Positions 8,448-17,523 of a stretch of DNA of 33,255 nucleotides are shown here, in pieces. Numbering within the stretch: the first letter of the stretch is position 1; each line of letters starts with the position of its first letter. Both the position numbers and the translations under genes were made by a program. The notes under the pieces were generated by a model, which had not been told where the DNA came from, did not search any database, and worked only from the letters and a program-made list of their open reading frames with translations. Origin of the DNA: Deltaproteobacteria bacterium (GTDB lineage Bacteria; Desulfobacterota_B; Binatia; UBA9968); the NCBI GenBank assembly GCA_005879255.1, contig VBKY01000033.1:1-33255 (forward strand), given 5' to 3'.

Positions 8448-9959
8448 ATGGACGCCTTGGGAAATCTCCTGCTCGGCTTTTCCGTCGCGCTAACTCCAGT
8501 TAATCTATTTTGGTGTTTGGTCGGCGTGGTTCTCGGGACTGTCGTCGGCGTGTTGCCGGGGTTGGGGCCGGCGGCCACGATCGCGATGTTGCTTCCGCTC
8601 ACGCTCAAGATGGATCACACCACAGCGATTATCGCGCTAGCCGGGATTTTTTATGGAGCGCGATACGGCGGCTCAACCACCTCGATTCTCCTCAACATAC
8701 CTGGGGAGTCATCCTCCGTGGTTACCTGCCTGGACGGCTATCAGATGGCGCGCCAAGGGAGGGCGGGAGCGGCGTTGGGAATTTCGGCAATTTCTTCCTT
8801 TATCGCTGGGACCGTGGGCGTGTTGGGATTGATGCTTATAGCGCCGCCGTTGGCTCGCTTCGCATTGCGCTTTGCTCCGCCAGAATATTTCGCCTTGATG
8901 GTTTTGGGCCTTGCCATGGTGGTTTTTCTGGCTGGCGAATCTATGGTCAAAGCGCTCCTGGCCATGCTCGTCGGTCTATGGATCGCAAGCATCGGCACTG
9001 ATCTCTTTACCGCCGAATCACGATTTACGTTCGGCCAGATGAAGCTGCTTGGCGGCGTCGATTTTATCGCTGCGACTGTCGGAATCTTTGCGATCGGCGA
9101 GGTCTTGGTTAACCTGGAGTCACGAGGGGGCGCTGAGATTTTCAAACTCTCAAAAGGTTTGAGAAACCTTTTCCCGACGCTGCAAGATCTGAAAGATTGC
9201 CGCTTTGCTTTCTTGAATGGCTCCGTCATCGGTTTCCTTATCGGCGCACTTCCCGGCGCCGGGGCTACCGTCGCGTCGTTCTTATCCTACGGTCTCGAAA
9301 AGGCGGTCTCGCGACACCCGGAAAAATTTGGCACCGGCGTGATCGAGGGCGTGGCCGCGCCCGAAGGCGCGAACAATGCCGATGCCGGCGGGGCATTGGT
9401 GCCGCTTTTGACTCTCGGCATCCCCGGCGGCAACACCACCGCGATTCTCCTGGGCGGCTTGATTCTATGGGGATATAAGCCGGGTCCACTGCTCATCCAA
9501 GAGCACCCTGAGCTTTTTTGGGGCTTGGTGGCGAGCATGTACATCGGCAATGTCTTGCTGCTGGTTTTGAATCTACCTTTGGTTCCGTTGTTCGCGCAGA
9601 TCTTGCGTCTTCCCTATTATGTTCTCTATCCGCTCATCATCGGGATATCTATTGTCGGCGTTTACAGCGTCAACAACAGCCTATTCGACGTGTGGATGAT
9701 GGGGCTTTTCGGTTTGCTCGGGTATCTCATGCGCAAACTCGATTTCCCCGCCGCGGCGCTGATCTTGGGAATGGTGCTGGGGGACGGGCTCGAACGAGCG
9801 CTACGTCAATCGTTGATGATGTCACAGGGCGACATTCTGATCCTCGCCACACGTCCGATTTCTGGAACCTTGCTCTTAATCGCAGCGACGATCTTGTGTC
9901 TGCCGGCAATCCGTAAAGTCCGTTTCTGGCGAGTTGCTGCGGTTGAGCGTGAAGGCTGA
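8448..9959 (+). CDS. tctA: Tripartite tricarboxylate transporter, large membrane subunit TctA
   Basis: A 503-aa polytopic membrane protein with around 11-12 hydrophobic helices. The TctA signatures are clear: GTVVGVLPGLGPAATIAMLL near residues 30-49, YGARYGGSTTSILLNIPGE near 70, then IGALPGAGATVASFLSYGLEK and LGIPGGNTTAILLGGLI. The last two are the duplicated glycine-rich loops thought to line the transport path. It forms the channel with TctB and receives substrate from the TctC protein encoded 56 bp downstream. Its ribosome site is weak (GAAG), which suggests coupling to tctB. Confidence 0.96.
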   Translation: MDALGNLLLGFSVALTPVNLFWCLVGVVLGTVVGVLPGLGPAATIAMLLPLTLKMDHTTAIIALAGIFYGARYGGSTTSILLNIPGESSSVVTCLDGYQMARQGRAGAALGISAISSFIAGTVGVLGLMLIAPPLARFALRFAPPEYFALMVLGLAMVVFLAGESMVKALLAMLVGLWIASIGTDLFTAESRFTFGQMKLLGGVDFIAATVGIFAIGEVLVNLESRGGAEIFKLSKGLRNLFPTLQDLKDCRFAFLNGSVIGFLIGALPGAGATVASFLSYGLEKAVSRHPEKFGTGVIEGVAAPEGANNADAGGALVPLLTLGIPGGNTTAILLGGLILWGYKPGPLLIQEHPELFWGLVASMYIGNVLLLVLNLPLVPLFAQILRLPYYVLYPLIIGISIVGVYSVNNSLFDVWMMGLFGLLGYLMRKLDFPAAALILGMVLGDGLERALRQSLMMSQGDILILATRPISGTLLLIAATILCLPAIRKVRFWRVAAVEREG

Positions 9960-10015
9960 AGATGATAGTTGCGGCTGATACATTCATGGCCAAAATATTC
10001 TGGGAGGCTTGATAT

Positions 10016-10999
10016 ATGAAGCATAGAGCCAGGTTGTTTTCGATTATCGTCGTTGTGATCACGGCGGTGCCCTTGGGTTTCGCCGGGAGCCAGGAATTTA
10101 AGCCCAGCAAGCAGATCGAAGCCGTTGTTCATACCGGTCCCGGAGGAGGATCGGATCTGCTGGCGCGGGCAATCGCCGAACTGCTGCAAAAAGAAAAGCT
10201 CATCACGCAGCGCATGCAGGTGGTCAATAAGCCCGGCGGTGGCCCTGCCGTCGCGATGTCCTACCTCGCGGAAAAAAAGGGTGAGACCCACACCATCGGT
10301 TTTTTCACCGGTGTGTGGGTGACCAATCCGTTGACCACTGCCGAGGCGACGGTCACCGTAAAGGATTTGACTCCGATTGTCCGTCTAGTTTTGGAGCCGG
10401 CGGTCATCGCGGTCAAGGCGGATTCGCCTTACAAAAACATGAAAGACTTCATCGACGCGGCCAAGAAAAATCCAAAACAACTTGCCCAGTCCGGCGGCAC
10501 GATAACTTCGCGGGATAATCTGATGCGCCTTTTGATTCAAAAAGTCACCGGCGCCCAGTGGAATTTCATTTCTTTTCCGAGCGGCGGCGAGCGAATCTCC
10601 AATCTTCTCGGCGGTCACGTGCAAATAATGGTGATCGAACCGCAAGAGGCCGGCGAGCAGATTCGCGCGGGGAATTTGCGGGTGATCGCTTCTCTGACTG
10701 AAAAGCGCCTCGCGTCATTGCCCAATGTCCCGACCATCAAGGAACAAGGCATCGATGTTCCGCTCATTCCGCAGGCCCGGGGTGTCGTGGCGCCGCCGGG
10801 AGTATCGCGGGAAGTGGTTCAATACTGGGAAGGAGTTTTGGACCGCTTTGAGAAAACCGCGACGTGGAAGCAGTACTTGGAGCAAAATCAGTTTGAGGAC
10901 GGTTATCTCAAGGGACCGCCGCTCAGCAAGTTTTTCGACGATCTGACGGTTCAGATGCGTGACGTGCTCAAAGAGGCCGGCGCCAAGGTCGTGCGCTAA
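10016..10999 (+). CDS. tctC: Tripartite tricarboxylate transporter substrate-binding protein (TctC/Bug family)
   Basis: A 327-aa periplasmic binding protein. Residues 1-23 form a signal peptide (basic start, hydrophobic core, GFAGS cleavage region). The mature part begins with the Bug-family pattern QIEAVVHTGPGGGSDLLARAIA, and VVNKPGGGPAVAMSYLAEKK follows. These contact the carboxylate of the ligand in known members. The specific ligand cannot be read from the sequence. GGGAGG lies eight bases before the ATG, giving it the strongest ribosome site in the operon, as expected for an abundant binding protein. Only six bases separate it from the PrpD-family gene. Confidence 0.95.
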   Translation: MKHRARLFSIIVVVITAVPLGFAGSQEFKPSKQIEAVVHTGPGGGSDLLARAIAELLQKEKLITQRMQVVNKPGGGPAVAMSYLAEKKGETHTIGFFTGVWVTNPLTTAEATVTVKDLTPIVRLVLEPAVIAVKADSPYKNMKDFIDAAKKNPKQLAQSGGTITSRDNLMRLLIQKVTGAQWNFISFPSGGERISNLLGGHVQIMVIEPQEAGEQIRAGNLRVIASLTEKRLASLPNVPTIKEQGIDVPLIPQARGVVAPPGVSREVVQYWEGVLDRFEKTATWKQYLEQNQFEDGYLKGPPLSKFFDDLTVQMRDVLKEAGAKVVR

Positions 11000-11005
11000 T
11001 TTTTT

Positions 11006-12370
11006 ATGAACTCTACGCGACGCCTCGCGCGTTTTGCGCTCGAGCTGAATTATCGGCAGATCCCCGCAGCGGTGATCGATCGAGCCAAGAGCTGTATCTT
11101 AGATACTCTGGCGGTTTGCTTATATGGATCGACGAAGCCGTGGAGCAAAACCGTTAGTGAATTTGTTCGCGACTCGGCTCTTCGCGGCCGTTCTACGGTT
11201 GTGGGAGAAAGCTGGATGGCGCAGCCGGCGCAAGCGACACTGGCAAACGGCGTGATGGCGCACGCGTTCGAGCTCGACAATGTGCGCCAACCGGGAGCGG
11301 GCGTTCATCCTGGAGCAACGGCTTTCGTCCCCGCCTTCGCAATGGCGGAAGAAAAGCAAGTCGATGGTAGATCGTTGCTGACCGCGTTCGTCGCCGCCTG
11401 CGAGGTGATGTCGCGCATCGGCGTCGCCGCGGGGAATTCCCTTGAGAAGCGAGGTTTTCACGCGCCCGGGTTGACCGGTACTTTTGGCGCTGCGGTCGCC
11501 GCAGGTAGGCTTTTGGGTCTCAACGAGCGCAAGATGGTCAACGCCCTGGGCATCGCCGGCTCGTACTCCGGTGGGCTGATCGAGTTTTCCCGTTGCCAAG
11601 AGGGAGCCATGATCAAACGGCTCCATCTCGGTAAAGCAGCGGAAGGAGGTGTGACAGCGGCACTGCTGGCCAGCAGAGGCTTCGCCGGACCGGAAACCGT
11701 TCTCGAAGGAAAGTTTGGATTCTGCCAGACATATTCCGATGCGCCCAAGCTTTCCTATCTCACATACCGCCTGGGACGCGAATTCGAGAGCATGAATATT
11801 TGTATCAAGCGTTGCGCCTGCCACATTAACGCCCATGCGCCGATCGAAGCGCTGCAAAAATTGCGGCAACAGATAAATTTCGATCCGGAAGATGTTCAGG
11901 AAATCGTCATCGGCGGGATCGAAAAATTAATCACCCATCACGCCATCTATCAGCCCAAAGATTTGATGATGGCGCAGTACAGCATCCCCTTTTGCGTCGC
12001 GCTGAGTCTTTATTTTGATCCGACCGATCCGGAGTCGTTTGACGAGAAGAAGCTCAAGGATAAAAAGATTCTTGCGATGATGCGTAAGGTTCGGCTCAAA
12101 GTCGACCATGAGATCGAACAGAAAGGTTGGGACCGCGCCGCGCGCGTGACCGTCGGTCTCGGAAAGAAGCAGCGCCACTCGGCACTGGTTGTCCATTTCA
12201 AAGGGACGCCGAAAAACCCCATGAGTCCGTTAGAAGTCGAAGACAAGGCACGCAAATTGACCCGCGCGATTTTGTCCGGGTGGCAGCTGGAGCGTTTGGT
12301 CGAGTCCGTCGAGAATTTAGAGAAAATCGGCGATGTCTCGCGCATCGGGGAATTCCTCCGACGTGAATGA
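11006..12370 (+). CDS. MmgE/PrpD family protein (2-methylcitrate dehydratase-like)
   Basis: A 454-aa member of the MmgE/PrpD fold, which includes 2-methylcitrate dehydratase, cis-aconitate decarboxylase and iminodisuccinate epimerase. Typical blocks are seen: ILDTLAVCLYGS near residue 31, LANGVMAHAFELDN near 78-91 (the usual motif is AHxxDYDD), HPGATAFVPAFAMAE, and GTFGAAVAAGRLLGL. In this copy the DxDD acid patch reads ELDNVRQPGAG, so it is not a standard methylcitrate dehydratase. No citrate synthase or lyase gene lies nearby. It is the first enzyme gene after the Tct transporter and overlaps the next enzyme gene by ATGA, so both probably act on the imported acid. Confidence 0.85.
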   Translation: MNSTRRLARFALELNYRQIPAAVIDRAKSCILDTLAVCLYGSTKPWSKTVSEFVRDSALRGRSTVVGESWMAQPAQATLANGVMAHAFELDNVRQPGAGVHPGATAFVPAFAMAEEKQVDGRSLLTAFVAACEVMSRIGVAAGNSLEKRGFHAPGLTGTFGAAVAAGRLLGLNERKMVNALGIAGSYSGGLIEFSRCQEGAMIKRLHLGKAAEGGVTAALLASRGFAGPETVLEGKFGFCQTYSDAPKLSYLTYRLGREFESMNICIKRCACHINAHAPIEALQKLRQQINFDPEDVQEIVIGGIEKLITHHAIYQPKDLMMAQYSIPFCVALSLYFDPTDPESFDEKKLKDKKILAMMRKVRLKVDHEIEQKGWDRAARVTVGLGKKQRHSALVVHFKGTPKNPMSPLEVEDKARKLTRAILSGWQLERLVESVENLEKIGDVSRIGEFLRRE

Positions 12371-13485
12371 TGAAAATCGTCGCTATTGATACCTATCCAC
12401 TGATACTGCCAGTCAAAGAAATTTACGGCGGCGCCGCGGGCTTCCTCGAGGATTGTCGTTCTTTGATCGTTCGGGTGGAAATGGAGAATGGCATCGAAGG
12501 TTGGGGCGAGGGCACCCAGGGGCGGCCGGGCAATACTTACGAGACCTTGGAAACGATGGAGATCATGGCGCAAAATTATTTCGCGCCCGCGCTCATCGGT
12601 ATGGACCTCGAAGAAACCGGCACTGTTCTGAGTAAACTTCATCGAGTTCGTTACGGCCACCCGATCGCAAAAGCGGCCATTGAGACGGCACTCTTCGATG
12701 CCTTGGGCAAATTGTATCGGGTGCCGCTTTGTCGCTTTTTCGGCGGACCCTATCGACGCGAGATTGAGCTTGTGGGTGGATTAGGGATCGATCTAGGTCC
12801 GGAAACGATCGGCCCACGCGCCGGTCAACTCAAGCAAGAGGGCTTTCAGGCTTTCAAGATTAAAATCGGCCAGGAAGATCATCAAAAAGATATCGAACGA
12901 GTCCGCGCCGTCCGCCAAGCAGTCGGTGCTGCAGCGTCAATCCGAGTCGACGGCAATGCTTCGTATTCTTTCACTGACGCTCGTTGGATCTTGAACGAAC
13001 TGAGTCAATTTCACATCACCGATGCTGAGCAGCCGCTCGCACGAGGCGATCTCCGAAGCCTCGCCGAACTGCGTCGCACGGTCGGTATTCCCATCGCTGC
13101 GCAGGAAAGCGTGAGCTCGCCGGAAGAGGCGCTGGCCGTGCTGGAAGAGCAAGCCGCGGATCTTTTGAAGATCAAGCTCACGCATATCGGAGGATTTCAA
13201 AGGGGGTTCGAGGTGGCGGCGGTCGTCGGCGCCAAGGGACTTCCGGTTGTCATCGGCCAAGGCAGCGCGTGCACGACGATACTTTCCGCCGCCGAAATGC
13301 AGCTTCACTGCGCATTAAAGAATGGCCAACCGGGCGGCGAAATGACCGGGTTCATGCGGCTCGGCGAGCAAAATGTTTTTAGTCCCATCTCCATGACTCG
13401 CAGTAAAGCGTATCCGTCTATGACGGCGGGGCATGGGATCGAAGTCGACAAGGAAAAGCTCAAACGTTTGGCAAAACGAACCTAA
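12367..13485 (+). CDS. Enolase-superfamily enzyme (mandelate racemase/muconate lactonising type)
   Basis: A 372-aa enzyme with the N-terminal capping domain and a C-terminal barrel. Catalytic bases of the muconate-lactonising subgroup are visible: K164 and K166 in FKIKIG, and K268 and K270 in LLKIKL. Metal ligands D195 (RVDGN) and E221 (DAEQPL) are present. The third ligand, usually Asp in ADES, reads AAQES (Q246-E247), so E247 may take over. Members epimerise, lactonise or dehydrate carboxylates and acid sugars. The reaction here is open. It starts at ATGATG overlapping the PrpD-family stop, hence translationally coupled. It is the last gene of the Tct operon. Confidence 0.9.
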   Translation: MMKIVAIDTYPLILPVKEIYGGAAGFLEDCRSLIVRVEMENGIEGWGEGTQGRPGNTYETLETMEIMAQNYFAPALIGMDLEETGTVLSKLHRVRYGHPIAKAAIETALFDALGKLYRVPLCRFFGGPYRREIELVGGLGIDLGPETIGPRAGQLKQEGFQAFKIKIGQEDHQKDIERVRAVRQAVGAAASIRVDGNASYSFTDARWILNELSQFHITDAEQPLARGDLRSLAELRRTVGIPIAAQESVSSPEEALAVLEEQAADLLKIKLTHIGGFQRGFEVAAVVGAKGLPVVIGQGSACTTILSAAEMQLHCALKNGQPGGEMTGFMRLGEQNVFSPISMTRSKAYPSMTAGHGIEVDKEKLKRLAKRT

Positions 13486-13515
13486 TGACTCAATTTATTC
13501 GCCGGGGGATCGATC

Positions 13516-13532
13516 TGCATAATAATTATGCG
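13516..13532. promoter_or_regulatory. Candidate NtrC enhancer site upstream of amtB
   Basis: The 15 bases from 13517 to 13531 are a perfect palindrome, GCATAAT-A-ATTATGC. With flanks it reads TGCAT-N7-ATGCG, close to the NtrC pattern TGCAC-N7-GTGCA. Its centre lies about 128 bases upstream of the start expected from the sigma-54 promoter, the normal distance for an NtrC enhancer. The AT-rich stretch between the two favours bending. The outer C/G of the consensus is replaced by T/A, so binding is only inferred. Confidence 0.45.
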
Positions 13533-13625
13533 ATTGCCTAATCTTGAGGCGTTATAATTTCTAAAGATTTCCTATTCTTCAAGTTAACTATCTAAAAATT
13601 CTAAGATTAAAAGTGCGCTGTACGG

Positions 13626-13641
13626 TGGCATATACGTTGCT
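13626..13641 (+). promoter_or_regulatory. Sigma-54 (RpoN) -24/-12 promoter of amtB
   Basis: TGGCA at 13626-13630 and TTGCT at 13637-13641 match the sigma-54 consensus TGGCAC-N5-TTGCW. The invariant GG and GC are exactly 12 bases apart. Transcription would start near 13652, about 59 bases before the amtB start. The following genes are an ammonium transporter, glutamine synthetase and PII, the classic nitrogen-starvation regulon in Gram-negative bacteria, so NtrC-type control is the natural reading. Confidence 0.8.
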
Positions 13642-13710
13642 CTAACCTGCGCAGACTACCTAAATTCCACTTAACTGCTTAATTATTGCGCAGATGGAAG
13701 GAGCAATGTT

Positions 13711-15120
13711 GTGAAGAACCAAGGAACGAAAACCTGCCTGATGCTCTTTTTGGTCTTATTTTTATTTTGGTTGTCAATCCCACCGGGCACGTTTGCTCAG
13801 GGTGTTACCGAAACCACGCCCACGGCACCTACCGTCACGCCGCCGCCGAGCGGGGTGCCAAGCCCAGCCCCACCTGTAGCTCCGGCTCAACCCAAAATTG
13901 ACAAAGGCGACACTGCGTGGATGCTCACGTCGTCGGCACTGGTGCTGATGATGACCATTCCTGGACTGTTTCTTTTTTACGGTGGTTTGGTCCGACGAAG
14001 AAACGTCCTGGGAACAATCATGCACAGCTTCATTATTGTCGCTGTGATCACGATACAGTGGGCGTTGTGGGGCTACAGCCTTGCATTCGGGCCAGACATC
14101 GGCGGTGGGTGGATCGGAAGCCTGGATTGGATTGGACTAAACGGAGTCGGTCCGGAGCCCAATGCTGATTACGCTGCGACCATCCCGCACGCGGCTTTTA
14201 TGATCTACCAGATGATGTTTGCAATAATTACTCCGGCTTTGATCACAGGTGCATTTGCGGAGCGTATAAAATTCAGTTCCTTTTTGCTTTTCATAATTCT
14301 TTGGGCAACGTTTATATACGATCCACTCGCCCACTGGGTGTGGGGAGTCAAGGGTTTACTGCGAGAAATGGGCGCGTTGGATTTTGCCGGCGGCACGGTC
14401 GTCCACATCAGTTCAGGAGCCTCCGCTCTTGTGGCAGCAATTATGTTTGGCAAGCGGATGGGCTATGGCCAGGAGGCGATGCCGCCACACAATCTGCCGT
14501 TTAGCGTGATCGGTGCTGCTCTTTTGTGGGTCGGCTGGTTTGGTTTCAACGCCGGCAGCGCCCTCGCGGCGGATGGCTTGGCGACATCGGCATTCGTGTC
14601 TACTCATGTCGCGACCGCAGCAGCCGTCTTGGCGTGGCTCGCGATGGATTGGATTCTCAGAGGGAAGCCGACAGTTCTGGGCGCCGCCAGCGGCGCGGTA
14701 GCGGGGCTTGTTGCGATTACTCCAGCAGCGGGATTCGTCGGACCGATTTCGGCCATCTGGATCGGCATCGGTGGTGGAATTTTCTGTTCCATCGCGTGTG
14801 GTTTGAAACCGAAACTCGGTTACGATGATTCCTTGGACGTTGTCGGCGTGCATGGCGTAGGCGGAACGTGGGGAGCGCTGGCGACTGGCTTGTTTGCCTC
14901 CAAGGCAGTAAACGCAGCAGGCAACGATGGTCTCTTCTTCGGCAATCCAGGGCAGCTTTGGACACAATTGGTCGCAGTCGTTTTCACCTTGATACTGGCG
15001 ATTGTAGGGACGTTCATCATTCTTTCCATCGTGAAGGCCATGATGGGATTGAGAGTCGCTGACGAAGAGGAGCAAATGGGCTTGGACCTGAGCCAGCACA
15101 ACGAACGTGCGTACGAATAG
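13711..15120 (+). CDS. amtB: Ammonium transporter AmtB
   Basis: A 469-aa membrane protein that conducts ammonium across the inner membrane. It starts at GTG 13711 with GGAAGGAG about seven bases upstream; the nearby ATG at 13706 is out of frame. Residues 1-30 form a signal peptide, followed by a Pro/Thr-rich linker (about 31-65) and 11 helices. The twin pore histidines are H232 (VVHISSGASAL) and H381 (VVGVHGVGGTWG). The C-terminus ends with the signature GLDLSQHNERAYE, which interacts with PII. The periplasmic proline-rich extension is longer than in E. coli AmtB. Transcription is likely driven by the sigma-54 promoter upstream. Confidence 0.97.
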   Translation: MKNQGTKTCLMLFLVLFLFWLSIPPGTFAQGVTETTPTAPTVTPPPSGVPSPAPPVAPAQPKIDKGDTAWMLTSSALVLMMTIPGLFLFYGGLVRRRNVLGTIMHSFIIVAVITIQWALWGYSLAFGPDIGGGWIGSLDWIGLNGVGPEPNADYAATIPHAAFMIYQMMFAIITPALITGAFAERIKFSSFLLFIILWATFIYDPLAHWVWGVKGLLREMGALDFAGGTVVHISSGASALVAAIMFGKRMGYGQEAMPPHNLPFSVIGAALLWVGWFGFNAGSALAADGLATSAFVSTHVATAAAVLAWLAMDWILRGKPTVLGAASGAVAGLVAITPAAGFVGPISAIWIGIGGGIFCSIACGLKPKLGYDDSLDVVGVHGVGGTWGALATGLFASKAVNAAGNDGLFFGNPGQLWTQLVAVVFTLILAIVGTFIILSIVKAMMGLRVADEEEQMGLDLSQHNERAYE

Positions 15121-15221
15121 TTCACAGTCGGGGTGGTTGTCCACGAAAGAATATGATAACAGGATTGCGGTTCAATTAATTTTCACCGTTCTATAGAAGG
15201 AAGAAAGAGAGGAGCAATTAG

Positions 15222-16637
15222 ATGAGCGTCAAAGACGCCTTAGAAATGGCGAAGAAGAACAAAGCGGAGATCGTGGATTTAAAGTTTGTTGATGTGCCGG
15301 GGTTGTGGCAGCATTTTTCGATACCGGCCACGGAGCTATCAGGGGAGATCTTCGAAGAGGGGCTAGGATTTGACGGTTCCAGCATTCGAGGATTTCAATC
15401 GATCGACGAATCCGACATGATTCTGCTTCCCGATCCCGACACCGCGATGATGGACCCCTTCAGCGAGCACCTGACCGTAAGCTTTGTGTGTAACGTCATA
15501 GATGCCGTCACGCGCGAGCCCTACAGCAGGGATCCGCGGTACGTGGCACAGAAGGCCGAGAAGTATTTAAAGTCCACCGGCATTGCGGATACCAGTTACT
15601 GGGGGCCCGAGATCGAGTTTTTCATTTTTGACAGCATCCGCTTCGACCAGAACCACCACGAGGGGTACTACCATATTGATTCGATTGAAGGGTTTTGGAA
15701 CTCGGGGGCCAACAGCGGGCCCAATCTAGGCAATAAGATCCGCTACAAAGAAGGCTATTTTCCCGTTCCTCCGATGGATCAATACCAAGACCTTCGCTCC
15801 GAGATGGTGCTCAATTTAGAGAAGTGCGGGGTTAAAATCGAAGTGCACCATCACGAGGTAGGCACGGCGGGCCAGACCGAGATCGACATGCGCTTTACCA
15901 CGCTGACCAAGATGGCCGACCAGGTGTTGCTCTACAAGTATGTGGTTAAAAACACTGCCAGGAGAAGAAGCAAGGTGGTCACCGTCATGCCCAAGCCGCT
16001 GTTTCAAGACAATGGTTCCGGCATGCACACCCACCAGAGTCTGTGGAAAGCCGGCAAGAACATCTTCTACGACAAAAAAGGCTACGGGCTGATCAGTGAC
16101 ACGGCGCGGTATTACATTGGCGGTTTGCTCAAGCATGCCCACGCGTTATGCGGCTTTATCGCCCCCACGACCAATTCTTACCGGAGACTAGTCCCCGGCT
16201 ACGAAGCGCCGATTAACTTGGTTTATTCCGCCAGAAACCGAAGCGCCTGTGTGAGAATACCGATGTACTCCACCAGTGAGAAGGCCAAGCGGTTAGAGTT
16301 TAGGACCCCCGATCCGAGCTGTAATCCCTACTTTGCCTTTCCGGCCATGCTGATGGCAGGCTTGGATGGGGTACGCAACAAGATCGAGCCGCCCAAGCCG
16401 ATCGACAAGAACTTATACGAGCTAGAGCCCGAAGAGGCGGCCAAGGTGAAATCGATGCCGGGGTCGTTAGACCAGGCCTTGGATGCCTTGGAGAAGGATC
16501 ATGACTTTCTGTTAAAGGGAGACGTGTTCACCAAGGACGTGATCGAGACCTGGCTGGAGTACAAGAGAAAGGCCGAGGTGGATGCCATCCGGCTTCGACC
16601 CCATCCCTGGGAGTTCGCTCTGTACTTCGATATCTAG
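15222..16637 (+). CDS. glnA: Glutamine synthetase, type I
   Basis: A 471-aa GSI subunit that makes glutamine from glutamate, ammonia and ATP as a dodecamer. Signatures seen are GFDGSSIRGF near the N-terminus, GPEIEFFIFD with the metal-binding Glu residues, NGSGMHTHQSLW, and RRLVPGYEAPINLVYSARNRS. Tyr399 in DKNLYELEPEE matches the adenylylation tyrosine of the GSI-beta group, so control by an adenylyltransferase and PII is expected. GAGGAG precedes the ATG at 15222. It lies 101 bases after amtB with no clear own promoter or terminator between, so read-through from the sigma-54 promoter is likely. Confidence 0.98.
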   Translation: MSVKDALEMAKKNKAEIVDLKFVDVPGLWQHFSIPATELSGEIFEEGLGFDGSSIRGFQSIDESDMILLPDPDTAMMDPFSEHLTVSFVCNVIDAVTREPYSRDPRYVAQKAEKYLKSTGIADTSYWGPEIEFFIFDSIRFDQNHHEGYYHIDSIEGFWNSGANSGPNLGNKIRYKEGYFPVPPMDQYQDLRSEMVLNLEKCGVKIEVHHHEVGTAGQTEIDMRFTTLTKMADQVLLYKYVVKNTARRRSKVVTVMPKPLFQDNGSGMHTHQSLWKAGKNIFYDKKGYGLISDTARYYIGGLLKHAHALCGFIAPTTNSYRRLVPGYEAPINLVYSARNRSACVRIPMYSTSEKAKRLEFRTPDPSCNPYFAFPAMLMAGLDGVRNKIEPPKPIDKNLYELEPEEAAKVKSMPGSLDQALDALEKDHDFLLKGDVFTKDVIETWLEYKRKAEVDAIRLRPHPWEFALYFDI

Positions 16638-16645
16638 CGTAGTAA

Positions 16646-17056
<411 letters not shown>

Positions 17057-17361
17057 TCTTCCCCTCGGGACTGTGGTCGGCGGTCGCTCCAGACCTAAAA
17101 GGAGATAGCTATTGTCGGCCGCAGTTACACGGCGTGGTCTTTGAAAATCACGCCGAGCCTTCAGTCATCCTTCAAACGACTTCCCTACATAATGCGCTTG
17201 CCGTCTCGGCCAGGCGTCATCACCATCCGACTTTCAGGCTTTGCACCATCTCGGCTCATTCATCCATCGTTGATACCGGTCTGGCGACGCTCCAAAGATC
17301 CTTGCCGGTCGGTTTCAGGATTTGGCTATCGATTGCAAGCTGGCAGTAGCAGTGGGAGTAA
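17057..17361. other. Non-coding stretch after glnK
   Basis: This 305-base stretch carries several stops in all plus frames and no convincing gene. A frame running through it from 17141 has no ribosome site and no family resemblance, and its codons continue into a decayed gene in another frame. It probably holds the worn-out 5' part of the spore-coat-U-type gene whose 3' end is recognisable from 17362. No promoter or terminator is identified. Confidence 0.5.
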
Positions 17362-17523
17362 TCTGGGGGAAATGGAACAAGCGGAACACAAAATTTCTTC
17401 ATCGGAAACCCGCAGCCCAATAATCAAGACATCAGCGTGCCGATCTACGGTCGAATTCCAGCGGGGCAAGGGGCGGGCGTGGGTAATTACACCAACACAC
17501 TCACGGTGACGATCAATTTTTGA
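17362..17523 (+). pseudogene. C-terminal remnant of a spore coat U (SCPU) domain protein
   Basis: This frame reads GNGTSGTQNFFIG followed by VPIYGRIPAGQGAGVGNYTN and TLTVTINF-stop. That is the ending of secreted SCPU-domain proteins, which typically have WGDGTxGT, then VYGRIPAGQ, then GxYxDTVTVTVxY-stop. The frame has no start codon; stops lie just upstream at 17347 and 17359. One frame over, the bases immediately before encode IWG, which suggests a one-base frameshift inside the WGxGTxGT motif. SCPU proteins are usually fimbria-like secreted proteins in chaperone/usher loci, none of which is seen here. It is therefore an isolated, decayed fragment. The earlier part cannot be reconstructed by eye. 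Confidence 0.65.

Noticed and set aside
14413..15144. Long minus-strand frame opposite amtB
   Set aside because: It is antisense to a clear AmtB gene and its translation shows no family motif, as expected of a shadow in GC-biased codons.
17141..17509. Open frame of 122 codons after glnK
   Set aside because: No ribosome site, no family resemblance, and the recognisable SCPU peptide lies in another frame of the same bases.
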